Positions 26,787 to 38,377 of a stretch of DNA of 64,000 bases are shown piece after piece. The notes beneath the pieces are model-generated. The model searched no databases, was not told where the DNA came from, and saw only the letters and a program-made list of their open reading frames with translations. Within the stretch, counting starts at the first letter, position 1; the number at the start of each line of letters is the position of its first letter. Source of the stretch: Diogma glabrata (lineage: Eukaryota > Arthropoda > Insecta > Diptera > Cylindrotomidae); NCBI GenBank assembly GCA_963693315.1, contig OY856188.1, forward strand, positions 263,867,162 to 263,931,161, given 5' to 3'. The position numbers and the translations under genes are program-made.

Positions 26787-28096
26787 TTGAAATGAAATGT
26801 GTAGTGTAGGAATTACAATATTTCATGATAGCATATAGGATAGGAAAAAAAATAAAATAAAAAAGTAAAAAGCAAACTTTTTAGAAAAATTTGCGCGAAC
26901 AAACCAAAAACTGGGTAGTCAATAATCTAGTAAGGTACATATTCCTTGATCATGTGACTCACAGTTTTCCACAATGATTAAAATCTACACATAGTGTTAT
27001 ATAAAGGAACGTTTCGAGCTAGCAAAAGCGTGCCATCATCAAGGAATATTTCATAACTACTGGAAGATTGAGGGTGCTACCGTTGACTGAAAAGAAATCA
27101 TCCGCCAGAATTCTTAAGATATCACCTTGGCTAGTATCTCATATCTAGGGCAACCAAAAATATGCACTCATATGTTTTTTACAGCACTTAATTCACTAGT
27201 GATTAGGCTTGAAATCTGATTCAGGCAAAATTACGACATTTTAGCCCTATTTGTTATAGAGCATATTTTTCCATATTTTGCTCCAAAAGCCATATTTGTG
27301 CATATATCATAATTTCACATTTTCACATGATTATGAGTTTTTTCTAGATTTAATGGTGACAATGAGGACAAACACATGAACTTCAAAAAATTTTTTCAGG
27401 TTGAGTTTTTTTAAGAAAATTGTATTCTTTTCTTAATTTTTGACTTCTTGGGGGTTGGCATATTATCAAAAATGTTTGTGTGCTATACTCTTAATTTAGA
27501 AAGTGACCGATAAATAAAACTGGTAAATTTCAGAATTGTAGAAAAAAACATTTTTTTATCTTAAAAAAAAACTATAGCAATTTCTTAGAAATTGGCACTG
27601 GAACTCTGTGTTTTAAGGGGCAATGCGTGGAAAATTTATAACGAAAGTTTTTGGAACCGGTCGAGTGGGATGTCATATGGAAGGTTGAATTTTTCAAGGA
27701 AGATTGTAATGTTGGGGAGTTTGATATGTTACTGAAATTGCGTCGCTTTTATTCTGGACTAAAACGTTATTCACCAATCGATTTGATAAAATATTCTCTA
27801 AAAGTAAATTGAATTTTAAGGCAGTGGTTTTCGACTGCGATCTCCCTGGAATTTGTTGCTCTGTGTTTCGAGGTGAAGTGATAAGTGGAAAGTGAAAGTG
27901 ATAAGTGGAAAACGAAATTTTGGTTGACTCGTTTCACAGTCAAGAATGGTGTATTATTTTAAAGATTTCAATTTCACACCTAATTCTCAGATTCTTAAGT
28001 TTTTAAATACTATTGAAAAAATGTTTTTTCATCTATTAAGTTATTTAATGTTCTTTGATTCGACACAAAGCGTTTGATGAAATTTAAAAGAAAAAT

Positions 28097-29703
28097 ATGG
28101 AGGGGCCGAAATCTCACAGCTCTGAGATATCAAGACTTCGGTCTGGGTTAAGGATTTTGATATAGTTTTCGGCCAAAAACTTTTATGAGGACATGGTTTT
28201 TAGTTTTTAGCTGCGATGTATATCAAACATAACTCTTTGTTAAAGTACAAATATTTTTTATCTCTGTTTAGAAATTTATTACAAAACTAATACGAAACAT
28301 CAATACGCTGTCGGAAAATTATAACAGATCATAAATTAACATAATTTAGTGAAAAGATGATACACTCAGCAAACTACTCCAAAACCTCTCCATTTAGCGT
28401 TTCGAGAAAATACTACAAAATCACAAATTCATATTTCTTTCAAAATTCCAAAAATTATAATAAAATCAAATATGTAAATATTTCAAAATTCAAAAAATAT
28501 TCCAAAAATTCTTACAAAATCATAATCAATTTACTTTTTTTAAAATTCTAAAAATATTCCAAAAATTAGAATAAAATGAAATATTTAAACTTTTTCTAAA
28601 TTCCAATAATATTCAAAAAATTCAAACGTTTTCCAAAATTCTAAAAATATTGCAAAAATTATTACAAAATCAGAAATTGAAGTTTTTTTCAAAATTTCAA
28701 AAATTATAATAAAATCAAAAATTTAAAATTTTTCAAAATTCTAAAAATATTCCAAAAATTCTTACAAAGTAAAAAAATAAAAATTTTTCCAAAATTCTAA
28801 AAATATTGCAAACATTATTACAAAATTCAAAATACAAACTTTTTTCAAAATTCCAAAAATATTTCAAAAACTATAACAAATTCAAAAGTTTCCATGTCTA
28901 ATTTCATTTTAGATTACATTTACGTCATAAAAACAGCTACATTTTTTTGCCAAAAAATTGGCTAAAAATAAATGAAATCATTTTTTGACACACTTGACAT
29001 TTTTTTTTTGACAAACTTATAATGCCATAATTCTCAATAATAATAATAATAAAATTTCATTTCAAACATATAATTTATTTTATTTTTTTCCGAAAAATTG
29101 GGTAAAAAAATAAATAAAAATCATTCTTTTGACACACTTGACAAGATCTTTTGACAAACTGATAATGCCATAATTCTCAATAATAATAATAAAATTTCAT
29201 TTGAAACAAATAATTAATTTTATTTTTTTCCAAAAAATTTGGTAAAAAATAACAAAAAATCTTTCCTTTGACACGCTTGACAACATTTTTTGACAAACTT
29301 ATAATGCAGTAATCTAGTTTTTGATCTCACATACCAATCCCGACCATCCAGATTTCTCCACATTCTTTGTTCCTACTCATGAACGTTTTTTAAGCAAAAA
29401 ATATGCATATTTCCTTGTTTTGACACTCTTGACGATTTTTTGACGAACCTCTGGTACAGTTATCGATTACATCGTCCTTTCGGCTCTTACCATTGAGTGT
29501 ACCTATTTATAGAATTCAAAATTTTTCAAATCCCTTCAGTCGTTTTCTAGATTTCGTCAGTTGTGACGGACGGCAGACAGACATTTTTTTTGTTGCTATT
29601 CTAGAATCAGTAGGTCCTTAAACGTCGAGAAATGCCAAAAAGTGGGGGTAAGAATTTCACTTTTGGCTCATGAATGTAATACTTAGGTCTTTCACACTGA
29701 AGT
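28097..29703 (+). mobile_element. Repeat family A, copy 3 (longest)
   Basis: Begins GGAGGGGCCGAAATCTCACA, has the ACTTCGGTCTG subterminal box, a long array of CAAAATTCTAAAAATATTCC-type repeats, three TTTGACACACTTGACA blocks, and ends near ACTTAGGTCTTTCACACTGAAGT (hairpin partly decayed). Non-coding. Confidence 0.75.
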
Positions 29704-29749
29704 AATATGAATTACGGATATTGTGAAAAATTATAATAATTTAATTTTT

Positions 29750-31180
29750 CTGGGTTGCTTCTTTGATTAGCCCATTTATATATGCAGTTGGGGCAAAGAA
29801 GCCCTCTGCATTCTTTTCCTATAACAATGAGTGGTCTAATCACAAACACAACTCGACTGATGAGTAAAACGGTGAAAATAATTTGTTTTATGTATCTGAT
29901 TATGCATATGATTTCATCTGAGCACTGTTGGTGACAAAATTTATAAAAAAACGAGATAAACAACAGTGGGAAGATGTTGTAGGAAATCAAGATTTAATCT
30001 TAACTTTCGGTCATCTTCAATTCGTATAGCATGCTTTTTAACGGAGCTCAAGAGCCAGGAGGGAAACAGATGCAGTGCACAAAACTTCACAACTTGTAAT
30101 TTTTTTTACATCTTTTAAGGAGGCCATTTTTCTAGTAGAGTTTTTTTTAATCGTTATTTTAAGATCGTTACAGAGTAAGTTAGCCATTGGAAACTGTCCC
30201 AATAAAGCAATGCTTAAGGATTTATTTATTTATCCACCACACATACTAATTGCAAAATCGTTGGTGAACTCAGCCTTTGTTTTGCAAACAACCAATAGCT
30301 GTGTTTTGGTGAAACTCAAATTGACTAAATTTTGGTCACCAATCGAATTACTTGTGCAGTGTACTATCGTCTGAAAAACTATTTAAATATTGGGTTGCTG
30401 GTGATTTTCAACAGTTCCATGATATATGTACATAAATTAAAAATAGAGTAAGAGACAAAATTGAGCCATGGACTATTTGTGTATAATTTGAAATATCACA
30501 TTACATTCCTTTTTAGGATGAGCTGGAGCCATATTCTGTATCTGAGAAGCGGTAAAGTGCTAAAAAAAATTTCGTTTCTTAACATTAAAAAACTTATCAC
30601 ATCTCCGCTTCACAATAACATAATTTGGCTCCTGGACATTGACCAACAGCATGAAGGAAAAATACCAGATTTATAACATTTGTGAAAGAGTTTGGTTCAA
30701 GCTGGTGCAAATTCATTTGAACATGCTTTTAGGATAATATATGGTTGTTGGTATGGTAGCTTTGTTGATATTAAACTGCTGTTAAAGGTGTTTAGTAGTT
30801 TTGGGTTTGAAAGAAATTCTTTCATATTATTTCGGGAAGACAAAATTTAGAGTACTTTTTTAGAAATTTTACGAACAAATTATCTGTCCTTGTGACGATA
30901 GTATCACCGTCAATATAATGCAAATATTTGAAGTTTCATTGAATAGTTTCTGTAAACATTTGAGCAAAAACATTTACATCGTTGTTATAAGAACAATAAC
31001 GAACAAATGGGAAACCTTGGTAAAATTTTTCAGACCATTGGTGTTAATTTTGAGAAGCAAAAAACGAGTTTTAGGCACTTTAGACTAGTAAATAAATTTT
31101 GGTAAATTTTGAAATTAGTAGTGATCAATTTCCATGTACTACTACCCATTATTGACACTCGTAATATCTCGGATCTACAG
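29750..31180 (-). pseudogene. Decayed Jockey/CR1-like LINE copy
   Basis: Minus-strand blocks align in order with the copy at 44000-46734. HQQCSDEI lies near 29930, the RAIRIV segment near 30020 and the fingers/palm-adjacent region near 30170-30400. The pre-RT segment (TVNVFAQMFTE-like) is near 30950 and the region next to the endonuclease SDH motif near 31130. Large internal parts, including the catalytic RT core, are deleted, and stops are frequent. It lies inside the 6.2-kb hAT and seems old. Confidence 0.75.
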
Positions 31181-31584
31181 TATATAATAGCGATCAAAAG
31201 CTCAAATCTATAGCTCAGGTATCTTAGGTAAGCTAGTCCCGTGTCTATGATCAAAGCACTATAACCTTTTAGGAACCGAATTAAAACACGAAACTCTAAA
31301 AACATATACTTCCGTATGAGGTTGCTTTCGGTTTTTAGTGCATATTTTAAATGTATAAAATAGTTTTCTAGAGCATATTTATAGCGCTTAAAATGGTTTT
31401 TATAGTGCAGAGATGGCCAAGCTTCACTACACGTGGAGCCGCAGTACAATAATTTCTCGTTACAAGAGCCAACATAAAAAATAAAAAATTTCAAAAATAT
31501 CAGTTGTTTGGAAATATTTATTTTATTGAAAACCAAATATGTACTTATGGTTAAAAATCCATACAAATACATATTTAAATTTTG

Positions 31585-32445
31585 TTACATGACATGCTTG
31601 CTGGTAGATGGCATGTTTGTTTGTAACTTGGCAGTGAATTTTCTGAAATCTGGTTCATAGCTTGTTAGCGCAGTATGAAATAAATCCGTTAAGTGCTCAT
31701 TTGTAAGTTGGTTTGATTTTATAAACTTCATTGTTGAAAAAAGTGATTCACAACAATATGTTGTACCGAATATGGACAGTAATCTGGCAGCAGCTTTTTT
31801 CAAATTGGGGTACTTTGATTGAGATACTAGTTTCCAAAACTCATTTGGAGATTGTGGTGCATTTGGCTTTGTGATGCATTTTAAGAATGTGATCTTCCTG
31901 TAGCTCTAGTAATTCCATTTCTCCTGAGGCACTGTCATTCAAAACATAACAAGGAATCGATAAGCCCTCGTTAATAATGTCAATCTCGAATGGATTTACA
32001 AGTAAATTAAGAGAAATATTTAAATTATTCAGATCATTAAATCGCAAATGAAAGTATTTCAATAATTCTGCTAATTTACTGTCGTATTCACTCAGTTTGT
32101 TATCATTAATTTTAGAGAGTCTGTTCTTCAGACGAGGAAAGTGGTTGAACACTATTGTTGTTAAATCACGTTGAAAAAGTTGAATTTTTTTCATAAAACT
32201 CAGAATCTTTGAATAATATCTGTAATAACTTTATCTTTTACTTGTAATGCTAGGTTGAGGGATTGCAGATGCTCCATTATATCAGTCAAAAACATACAGT
32301 CATTAATCCCTTCATCATCCTTTAATTCCAGATAGTGTTTTTCTTTTCCTTTGAGGAAATTTCTGATATGTTCCATTAAATCAATGAAATCACTGTTTGT
32401 TTCTTGCAATTTCCTAATGTTTTTAATTTCGTTATTATGGTCAAT
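31585..32445 (-). pseudogene. hAT transposase remnant (EPM2AIP1/GTF2IRD2-like)
   Basis: The minus-strand frames read KNIRKLQETNSDF, CMFLTDIMEHLQSLNLALQV and KDKVITDII, then after a shift SFMKKIQLFQRDL with HFPRL and LVNPFEIDI. After a second shift they read NEFWKLVSQSKYPNLKKAAA, then IFGTTYCCESLFSTMKFIKS and LTNEHLTDLFHTAL, to a stop. The last block is the hAT C-terminal dimerisation region. The BED zinc finger and the N-terminal catalytic half are absent. Frameshifts lie near 32197 and 31845. It belongs to the inner hAT, with matching strand. Not functional. Confidence 0.88.
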
Positions 32446-32812
32446 TATTCATTTTTTTGGTTTAGGCCTTAGGGCAATATCTTACTGTCGTAGGTGTAGA
32501 AGCGGTTGAGGTAGCATATGTCGGATTTGCACGTGTATGAATTATGAACTTATTCATTTTTTAATTAGAATATTAAAGGATACATTAAATTTAACGTCGG
32601 CAAATTGCCTAAAGATAAAATATCAAAAATATTGTTTACAAAAAAAATTGCAGAAAAAGATAATCATAGAAAAACAAACGAATCCAAAAGGAAAGACTTT
32701 TGATTTTGAGAAAGATTTTTGTGCATTAATTTGAGACAAATACAGGTGATTTTATTTTTAGTCCACTAGAATATGTTAAACGTATAACCTTAAATAATAA
32801 AATTAGTTAAAT

Positions 32813-33012
32813 TTATTTATTTATTTTTATTTAGCGTATGGTTTTTATAACACATTAGAAAATAAAACTTAAAAAAGGTAGATTTGCTATGAAATCTTCC
32901 TAAAACAAAACATGAAAACACATTAAATGAGCTTACAATCAATTTGATTGCGCGTCTTTAGTTAAAAAGTAAAAATATTTGAACATTGGGCAGTACATTT
33001 GAACAGTAGATT
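32813..33012 (-). mobile_element. 3' tail of LINE family 2
   Basis: About 200 bp whose complement matches the 3' untranslated end of the LINE fragment at 35076-35490: GTACTGCCCAATGTTCAAAT, then CATACGCTAAATAAA. It ends in ATTT-type short repeats. It lies inside the inner hAT upstream of the transposase remains. Confidence 0.85.
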
Positions 33013-33432
33013 TAATTATAACAGCGGATTATAAACTTGATTCACGAAGTAAAGTTGTATCAAACTAAAACAAAGCCGCAAAAAACTCCAACAGTAGTAA
33101 CTTCGACAGGACGGACCTAAATATAATAATATGATTGCATTAAATCATATTATATTAAACAGCATTATAAATTATATGTATTACTTCTAATTTTGTTACA
33201 ATTTTTATGAATTATTAAATATTATTTAATTTTTTCTTTTTTTTTCGAGAGCCGCATTTATTCTTTCAAAGAGCCGCATGCGGCTCGCGAGCCGCGGTTT
33301 GGCCATGTGTGTTATAGTGCATATTTTTGGTTGCCCTACTCATATCTCATTGCTATTGCCAGTGGTATGTGATATCTCACATTAATTCGTATATGTCAAT
33401 AGTAGGGACTGGAGAAACACTCGTAGATAAAA

Positions 33433-34457
33433 AATCATCAAATCATTTGGTTATTTTACAATATTGGTTCAACAAATTTAATTTTGTAGTATCATCCACA
33501 ATTTAGTACAATTGAAAAAATGACTTTGACAAAGCATTTGTTAAATGTTAAAAACGTTTTGTTAATTTTACTAAATTTTAGTTGAAGCAATAACATTGAT
33601 TTTGCAAAATTTTAGAACACAAAAAACTATTTTTTTCATTGTGATAACAAAAGAAGCGAATTGATGATTTTTACAGTTTTCGGTCCCGCACAGTTGCCTA
33701 GCAAGTAGCAACGCGTAGAGATTAATATGAAGAATGCAGCACAGAAATTCAACAAAAGTTTTGAATGTGAAGATGAATTACTGCAACATTGAAAATGTGA
33801 CAAAAAAATTCAAAGGTTAAACTTGTTTTAATTTTGGAATTTTTGCAATCTTTTCCATATGAAGAACAAGATTTTATTGATGAAAGCTGAGACCTAAACA
33901 CGCCAGTCAATCTGAAAAAGCAAAAAATTAGATTTAGTATTGACACGGTTAAGCTAGAATTAAGCCATTAAAATGCAAGCAGTATAAATGATTTTTGACA
34001 TAATGGCCAAATATATTGCCTCAATGCCGGCAATACAAATAGGGACAAATTAAGGGTTCGCCTTTTATTTTTTATTATTTGTTATAGGAGGCTATATAAA
34101 TTCCCGAGCAGAAATTAGCCTGTTCAGACCAGAAATAGTAAACCCTTTCAGGGCAATCTGGTGTGAACCTGTTCCGAAATGCCTTACTAGAGTTTACCCT
34201 ATTTAATTGTATTAAACCGATCTAGCTATTAGAAATCATATATTAAATTCCTATTAGGGAATAGCTTTAAATATGGGAATTATGAATTTCAAGTCCAAAA
34301 CCCTAAACACGTTTCTAATTATCGAATAGTAGTTTTTAACACCATTTAAGGTGAGCTCAAAACTTTGTTAGTTCTTCCAAAGTATCAGATTTTCCCAAAA
34401 AATTAATAAATACGACAAGTTATAACTTAGCAACATTACGATTCCGTTAATTGAGGG
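33433..34457. other. No gene seen
   Basis: AT-rich non-coding sequence; only short open frames on either strand and no related copies in the window. Confidence 0.45.
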
Positions 34458-34460
34458 TTA

Positions 34461-34746
34461 AACCGGGCATTTACATACAACAGAAACAGAAACTGAAAAC
34501 TATTCAAAATTTAAAACTCTATTATCAAAATTTAAAATAATAATTAATATTATGTGACAGTTTCTGGTCATGTGACAGTTTCTGGAACAGAAACAATTAA
34601 ATTTTAATTGTTTCTGTTTCAGACATAACAGACGAATTTTCAGTTTCTGTTTTTAGTTTCTAAATTGGGTTTCTGTTTCAGTTGCTGTCAAATTTGTATG
34701 AAATTCAGTTTCGGTTTCTGTTTTTGATGTATGTGAATACACGGCT
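34461..34746. mobile_element. MITE, 286 bp, TSD TTA (Harbinger-like?)
   Basis: The ends AACCGGGCATTTACATACA and AGCCGTGTATTCACATACA (complement of right end) match at 15 of 19 positions, followed inward by ACAGAAAC-GAAACTGAA in both. TTA flanks both ends (34458-34460, 34747-34749). The interior is rich in GTTTCTGTTTC and its complement. A TWA duplication would fit PIF/Harbinger; the ends do not start with GGG, so the class is tentative. Confidence 0.65.
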
Positions 34747-35075
34747 TTAGGTGGTCTGAAGTCAAGAAACCCAAAATTACTTTATCCAAATCATTGGAAA
34801 AAAAATTGGTGGTTCTTTTGAGGATGTTAAACTTATTCTTAACATCTTTTGACAAAACAGAATTTATAGTCCAGTTGGTCACGGTTTTCTGCTCCGAATT
34901 TGAATCTGAATGTATTTGCTTGAAATTTTGACAGCATGTTGGGAACAGTCGACGTCAAAATTTATCATATTCCAATGTTCACTTTTAGTTTGGAGCTTGT
35001 TACGAAGTGGTCTACTATAAAATAATTAGCAGCATCTGCGCTGAAGCATGTTACTTTAAATTTGTTTTAATCTAT

Positions 35076-35490
35076 CGATGTAAATGAATATCATGGACGT
35101 TGTGCTGATTCTTTCTACAAGTGGGGCATTTCAGAGTCCCGTGAGTGTGACTGCGGCGCTCCACAACAAACTATAAAACACATTGCAACTGCGTGTCCAA
35201 TTCGACGTTACAATGGCAACATCTCTGAGATCCATTTGGCAACTCCCAATGTAGTAGCATGGATAGACTCGCTCGATGTAAACATCTAATGTTCAAATGT
35301 ACTGCCCAATGTTCAAATATTTTACTTTTTAATTTACTTAAAAGACACGCAATCAAATCGATTGTAAGTTCATTTAATGTGTATCCATGTATTGTTTTAG
35401 GTAGATTTCATAGAAGAGTCTACCTATTTTTAAGTTTAATTTTTTAATGTGTCACAAAAAAAACCATACGCTAAATAAATAAAAATATCA
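35076..35490 (+). pseudogene. LINE family 2: C-terminal Cys/His motif and 3' UTR
   Basis: Encodes NEYHGRCADSFYKWGI, then CDCGAPQQTIKHIATACPIR and VVAWIDSLDVNI, stop at 35287-35289. The spacing C-x-C-x8-H-x4-C is the zinc-knuckle-like tail found after the RT domain of several insect LINEs. All upstream domains are missing (5' truncation). The 3' UTR continues to a CTAAATAAATAAAAAT tail. A second 3' UTR copy is at 32813-33012. Confidence 0.75.
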
Positions 35491-35614
35491 TCGTTTATCT
35501 TCATTATTAGCACAATAAAACCGGTTAACCCATAAAACCGTATTTTTATTTTTTTTGTACTTCCGTGACGTAATGATTGTATTATTATAAAGCTTTTAAC
35601 GACATAACATGTCT

Positions 35615-35710
35615 CTTTATTCCATGGGTGATATAATTTTTCCATTATGTCACTCAGTGATATAATGGGAAAATTGGAGTGACATTATGATTTTATTATA
35701 TCCCGCGTGA
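35615..35710. repeat. Nested inverted repeats with GTGATATAAT motifs
   Basis: GGGTGATATAATTTTTCCAT, GTCACTCAGTGATATAATGG and GGAGTGACATTATG combine into short overlapping inverted repeats. A comparable ACCATTATATCACT...TGATATAATGGT hairpin lies at 39410-39476, so the two flank the Crypton pseudogene. Confidence 0.55.
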
Positions 35711-35755
35711 ACCAAACCAATTGTAGGTGTATATAAAGTAATTTTAATTATTTTT

Positions 35756-38360
35756 TTATTTTGGACAATCATTTAAGCTCATAAAACGTTCAATTTCATC
35801 AGAAGAGTTATTGGAACTGGTTGCAATTAGCTCCTCTGAGGATTGTATTGTATTAACCGAAGCATCCATGTTTTGTGCACATTGCGAAGAAGTACTTGGC
35901 AAAGAAAACTCGAATCCAAAGACTTTATCACAGGTAGTCTTTTTATTATTAAGGGAGTTTTCAACAAACCCTTCTGCCACTGCAGCCGACTTCCAACCCC
36001 CGTGTCGCTTTAGTATATCAACATCTGCTCCCGAGTCAACTAACAATGACGCAGATGTTCGTCGAAAGCAATGTCCTGTAAACGACAATGCATCAGGCAA
36101 ATTAAAAAAATCTGCAATTAGCTGCGGAATTTTAGAAAAAGTGTTCTTCTCAACCAGTTGAGTTGTAACTTGCCGTTATAAAATTAACAAAAAATCTTGT
36201 ATGTGGGGTTTCTACTTTTCGAAGTGAGATATATTTTTTGCAAAGTTTTGCAAAGTTTTTATCAGTATGAGGATTTTTCACAATGAAGCAACGGTCCAAT
36301 TTATTTTTTGTGTTCTTTAAGCTGAACATAATTGCGGAACTCATTTCTGTAACATTACTAACTGATAAACTCAGAAGTTCGCACCCTCTGCATGCTGCTG
36401 CAACACCCACAATAAGAGCAACCTGGAGAAACACGGTTGTACTTAATATAAGTTTAGAAAAATTTACTAATTTTCCTAACCTTCTGCATCAAAACCTTAT
36501 GGAGCTTCTTTTAAAAATTGGTCAACTTGCTCCAATGTGAGAATTTTAGATTTCTTTGGTTTAAAGTCTTCATATTGCCTTTTTTGCAAGCAAATTTGGA
36601 TACCTGCTTATATCTATGTTATTTTTAACCTTTAGCATTGATTTTAGGATAGACTAATTTGCCCATAAGGATGAAGCTACAAATGTATTTGATTTTTCTT
36701 TGAAAAATACAAGAAGGGCATTCTCATTGTAATTTTCAATGTTCTTTCCCAAGTAACAATTCTTAGAGCTATTAGTATCGAGATACTGTACTGAAGCTCT
36801 AGAAAAGATTGTATGTTGCTAGTTGCGCGTTTTATTTGTCGAGTGATGCTTGGAGCTCTAAACAAAATTATTGTTGCTTTATAAAATAGTTTTCGAAAAC
36901 TCATAGCTCTAATAAAATATAGAGCAGGCAGATATTAGAATAGCATTACAATAGCTTCATAACCTAATATAGAGCTTTTAAACTAAAGTAGTACAGCGCC
37001 ACTTATTATAGACCTATAAGCTGTATTCTACCGTTACAACAGCAAAGCGAGCTATAATGGACCTTATTTAAAGCTATAAGCATTATAAAATCTTACTGTA
37101 ATATAGCGTTAATGTATATGTATATTATTATGAACTGCTTTTTTCTAATATAAAAAGCGCTCAAATATAACAGCTTATTTTTTACGTAAATTTTGAGTTG
37201 TTGCGAGTTTTTGAATCTTCAATACTTCAAAATGGTTCCGTTTTTCAGTCAAACGTTAGTTGAAATTGAAGCATTGACATTTGATTATGTGTGACATTTT
37301 CCTTAAAATTTTAGAGCTTTCTTAATCACACTACTTCTATATAAAGCTATTTGCTTTGTAACATAATAAGTTTATTTTACAATAAAGTATTTGTGACAGA
37401 AAAAAAAGAACAGCTTCACAGAGCAAATAGCTTTATAAAAAAGTAATGCGATTGTGATAGCTCTATATTAAAATAAACCATTATAAATAGCATTATAAAG
37501 GAGTAATATGTAATAGGTAGCTCTGTATTGGTATAATTTGCCACCATCTTCGTTTTTATAAAGATGGAGTGAAAAATATCACCATAATGGCAAAAAATGT
37601 TTTGATAATTATTTTTGATAATGATGTATTTTGCAAATATGACATGTCACGATAACTGGATTTCTATTGTTATCCATTTATAACTAAGATTTTTTTTAAA
37701 GATAAATTCACCAAAATAAATTTATTTAACATAACCTGAATCTGTCAAAAATGTTTCAAAAAATTGAAAATTTTTTTAGAATTTTTCTATTTTGCCACCA
37801 AATTCACAAAACTAATAAGGGCGCACTAAAATTTTAGTTCTAAACTATCACTATTCACCATAAAAAATAAATGGCACATAAAATTTGTATACATATTTTC
37901 AATAAAAGTAATTACATATAATACTATTTATTTAAAATATAACATATTGCCATTTAATTTATAAAAGAATTTATTTGACAGAAACCATAACATCAAAATA
38001 TTTTAAAACCGTGTCGATATGTATTAGTTTTTGTAAGCATGCTCTTAAAAACTCTAACAGTCAACCTTTATACAGCTAATATAGCTCTATTAAATATTAT
38101 TAAACAACTTCTTTAGAGGAAATAATGCTGTAAAAGTAGCAAATTTAGCACCACAACAGCTCTGTTAGAGCTGTGGCAGCGCTGCATCAGCAAAATATAA
38201 AGCAACCAGCTGTATATTATAGCTCTAGAGCACTAGAAGAGCTTATATAAAACTGAAATTGTTACTTGGGTTTCATCACACCGCGTTCATAATTTTTCCG
38301 CGATTTTTGTGGAATTAATTCTTCCGAAAAATTTTCCGCTTATTTATCCACGTCAAACAA
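35756..38360 (-). pseudogene. Crypton tyrosine-recombinase transposase, broken
   Basis: The minus strand encodes SEELIPQKSRKNYERGVMK (near 38335-38271), is interrupted by a 1523-bp insertion, then continues NENALLVFFKEKSNTFVASS, SILKSMLKVKNNIDISRYPN, then KRQYEDFKPKKSKILTLEQV and DQFLKEAP. Next comes VALIVGVAAACRGCELLSLS with the first catalytic Arg, then after frameshifts near 36140-36185 FTGHCFRRTSASLLVDSGAD (His-x-x-Arg), LKRHGGWKS and VAEGFVENS. This is the core-binding plus catalytic domain of insect Cryptons, whose proteins cut DNA through a Tyr nucleophile. The nucleophile position, Tyr in remembered relatives (EGY), is Phe here (codon TTT). Stops at 38345 and 36500 also break it. No Crypton termini could be fixed. 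Confidence 0.85.
36748..38270. mobile_element. 1523-bp TIR element dense in AGCT motifs
   Basis: It starts CCCAAGTAACAATTC and ends with the complement CCCAAGTAACAATTTC, a 14-15 bp inverted repeat. TTT is next to both ends, a possible 3-bp duplication that is too simple to be sure. About 20 AGCT-containing sites (TATAGCTCTA, AGAGCT, TAAAGCTAT) cluster in the outer thirds. The middle (about 37540-38070) has almost none. No transposase is seen. It is inserted in the Crypton coding sequence, whose frame resumes on the other side. Confidence 0.8.
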
Positions 38361-38377
38361 CATCGCGTATTTTAATT

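Larger units (their letters stand above)
31408..33311 (-). mobile_element. Inner hAT element, 1904 bp, TSD TTATAGTG
   Basis: The left end CAGAGATGGCCAAGC and the complement of the right end, CACACATGGCCAAAC, are imperfect inverted repeats of hAT type. TTATAGTG is duplicated at 31400-31407 and 33312-33319. The right end is GC-rich with GAGCCGCATGCGGCTCGCGA, as in GTF2IRD2/EPM2AIP1-like hATs. It carries a minus-strand transposase pseudogene and a LINE 3' tail that replaced its N-terminal part. Confidence 0.9.
27146..33338. mobile_element. hAT element, 6193 bp with later insertions, TSD CTCATATC
   Basis: Ends are TAGGGCAACCAAAAATATGC and its complement at 33338. CTCATATC is duplicated at 27138-27145 and 33339-33346. 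Subterminal GTGCATATTTT and AGAGCATATTT motifs recur at both ends. The interior is largely foreign: a family A copy, a decayed LINE and a second hAT inserted 26 bp from the right end. I see no transposase belonging to this outer element; the transposase remains lie inside the inner hAT. A CAGTGGTTTTCGACTGCGA at about 27823 resembles another hAT end. Confidence 0.85.
26800..33432. mobile_element. Fold-back element family D, copy 2 (right arm only), split by a hAT
   Basis: 26820-27145 matches the right arm of the copy at 21160 (GTGCCATCATCAAGGAATAT and TTATATAAAGGAACGTTTCGAG-type blocks). The arm resumes after the hAT at 33339 with CTCATATCTCATTGCTATTG and ends near CTCGTAGATAAAAAATC. A short piece at about 26795-26815 resembles the complement of the LINE 3' end. 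The left arm is missing, possibly replaced by the TA array. Confidence 0.75.

Noticed and set aside
31030..31572. 180-codon minus-strand open frame
   Set aside because: It spans the decayed LINE end, hAT terminus and TSD, so it is a chance frame across element boundaries.
35811..36161. 116-codon plus-strand open frame
   Set aside because: Opposite strand of the Crypton catalytic region.
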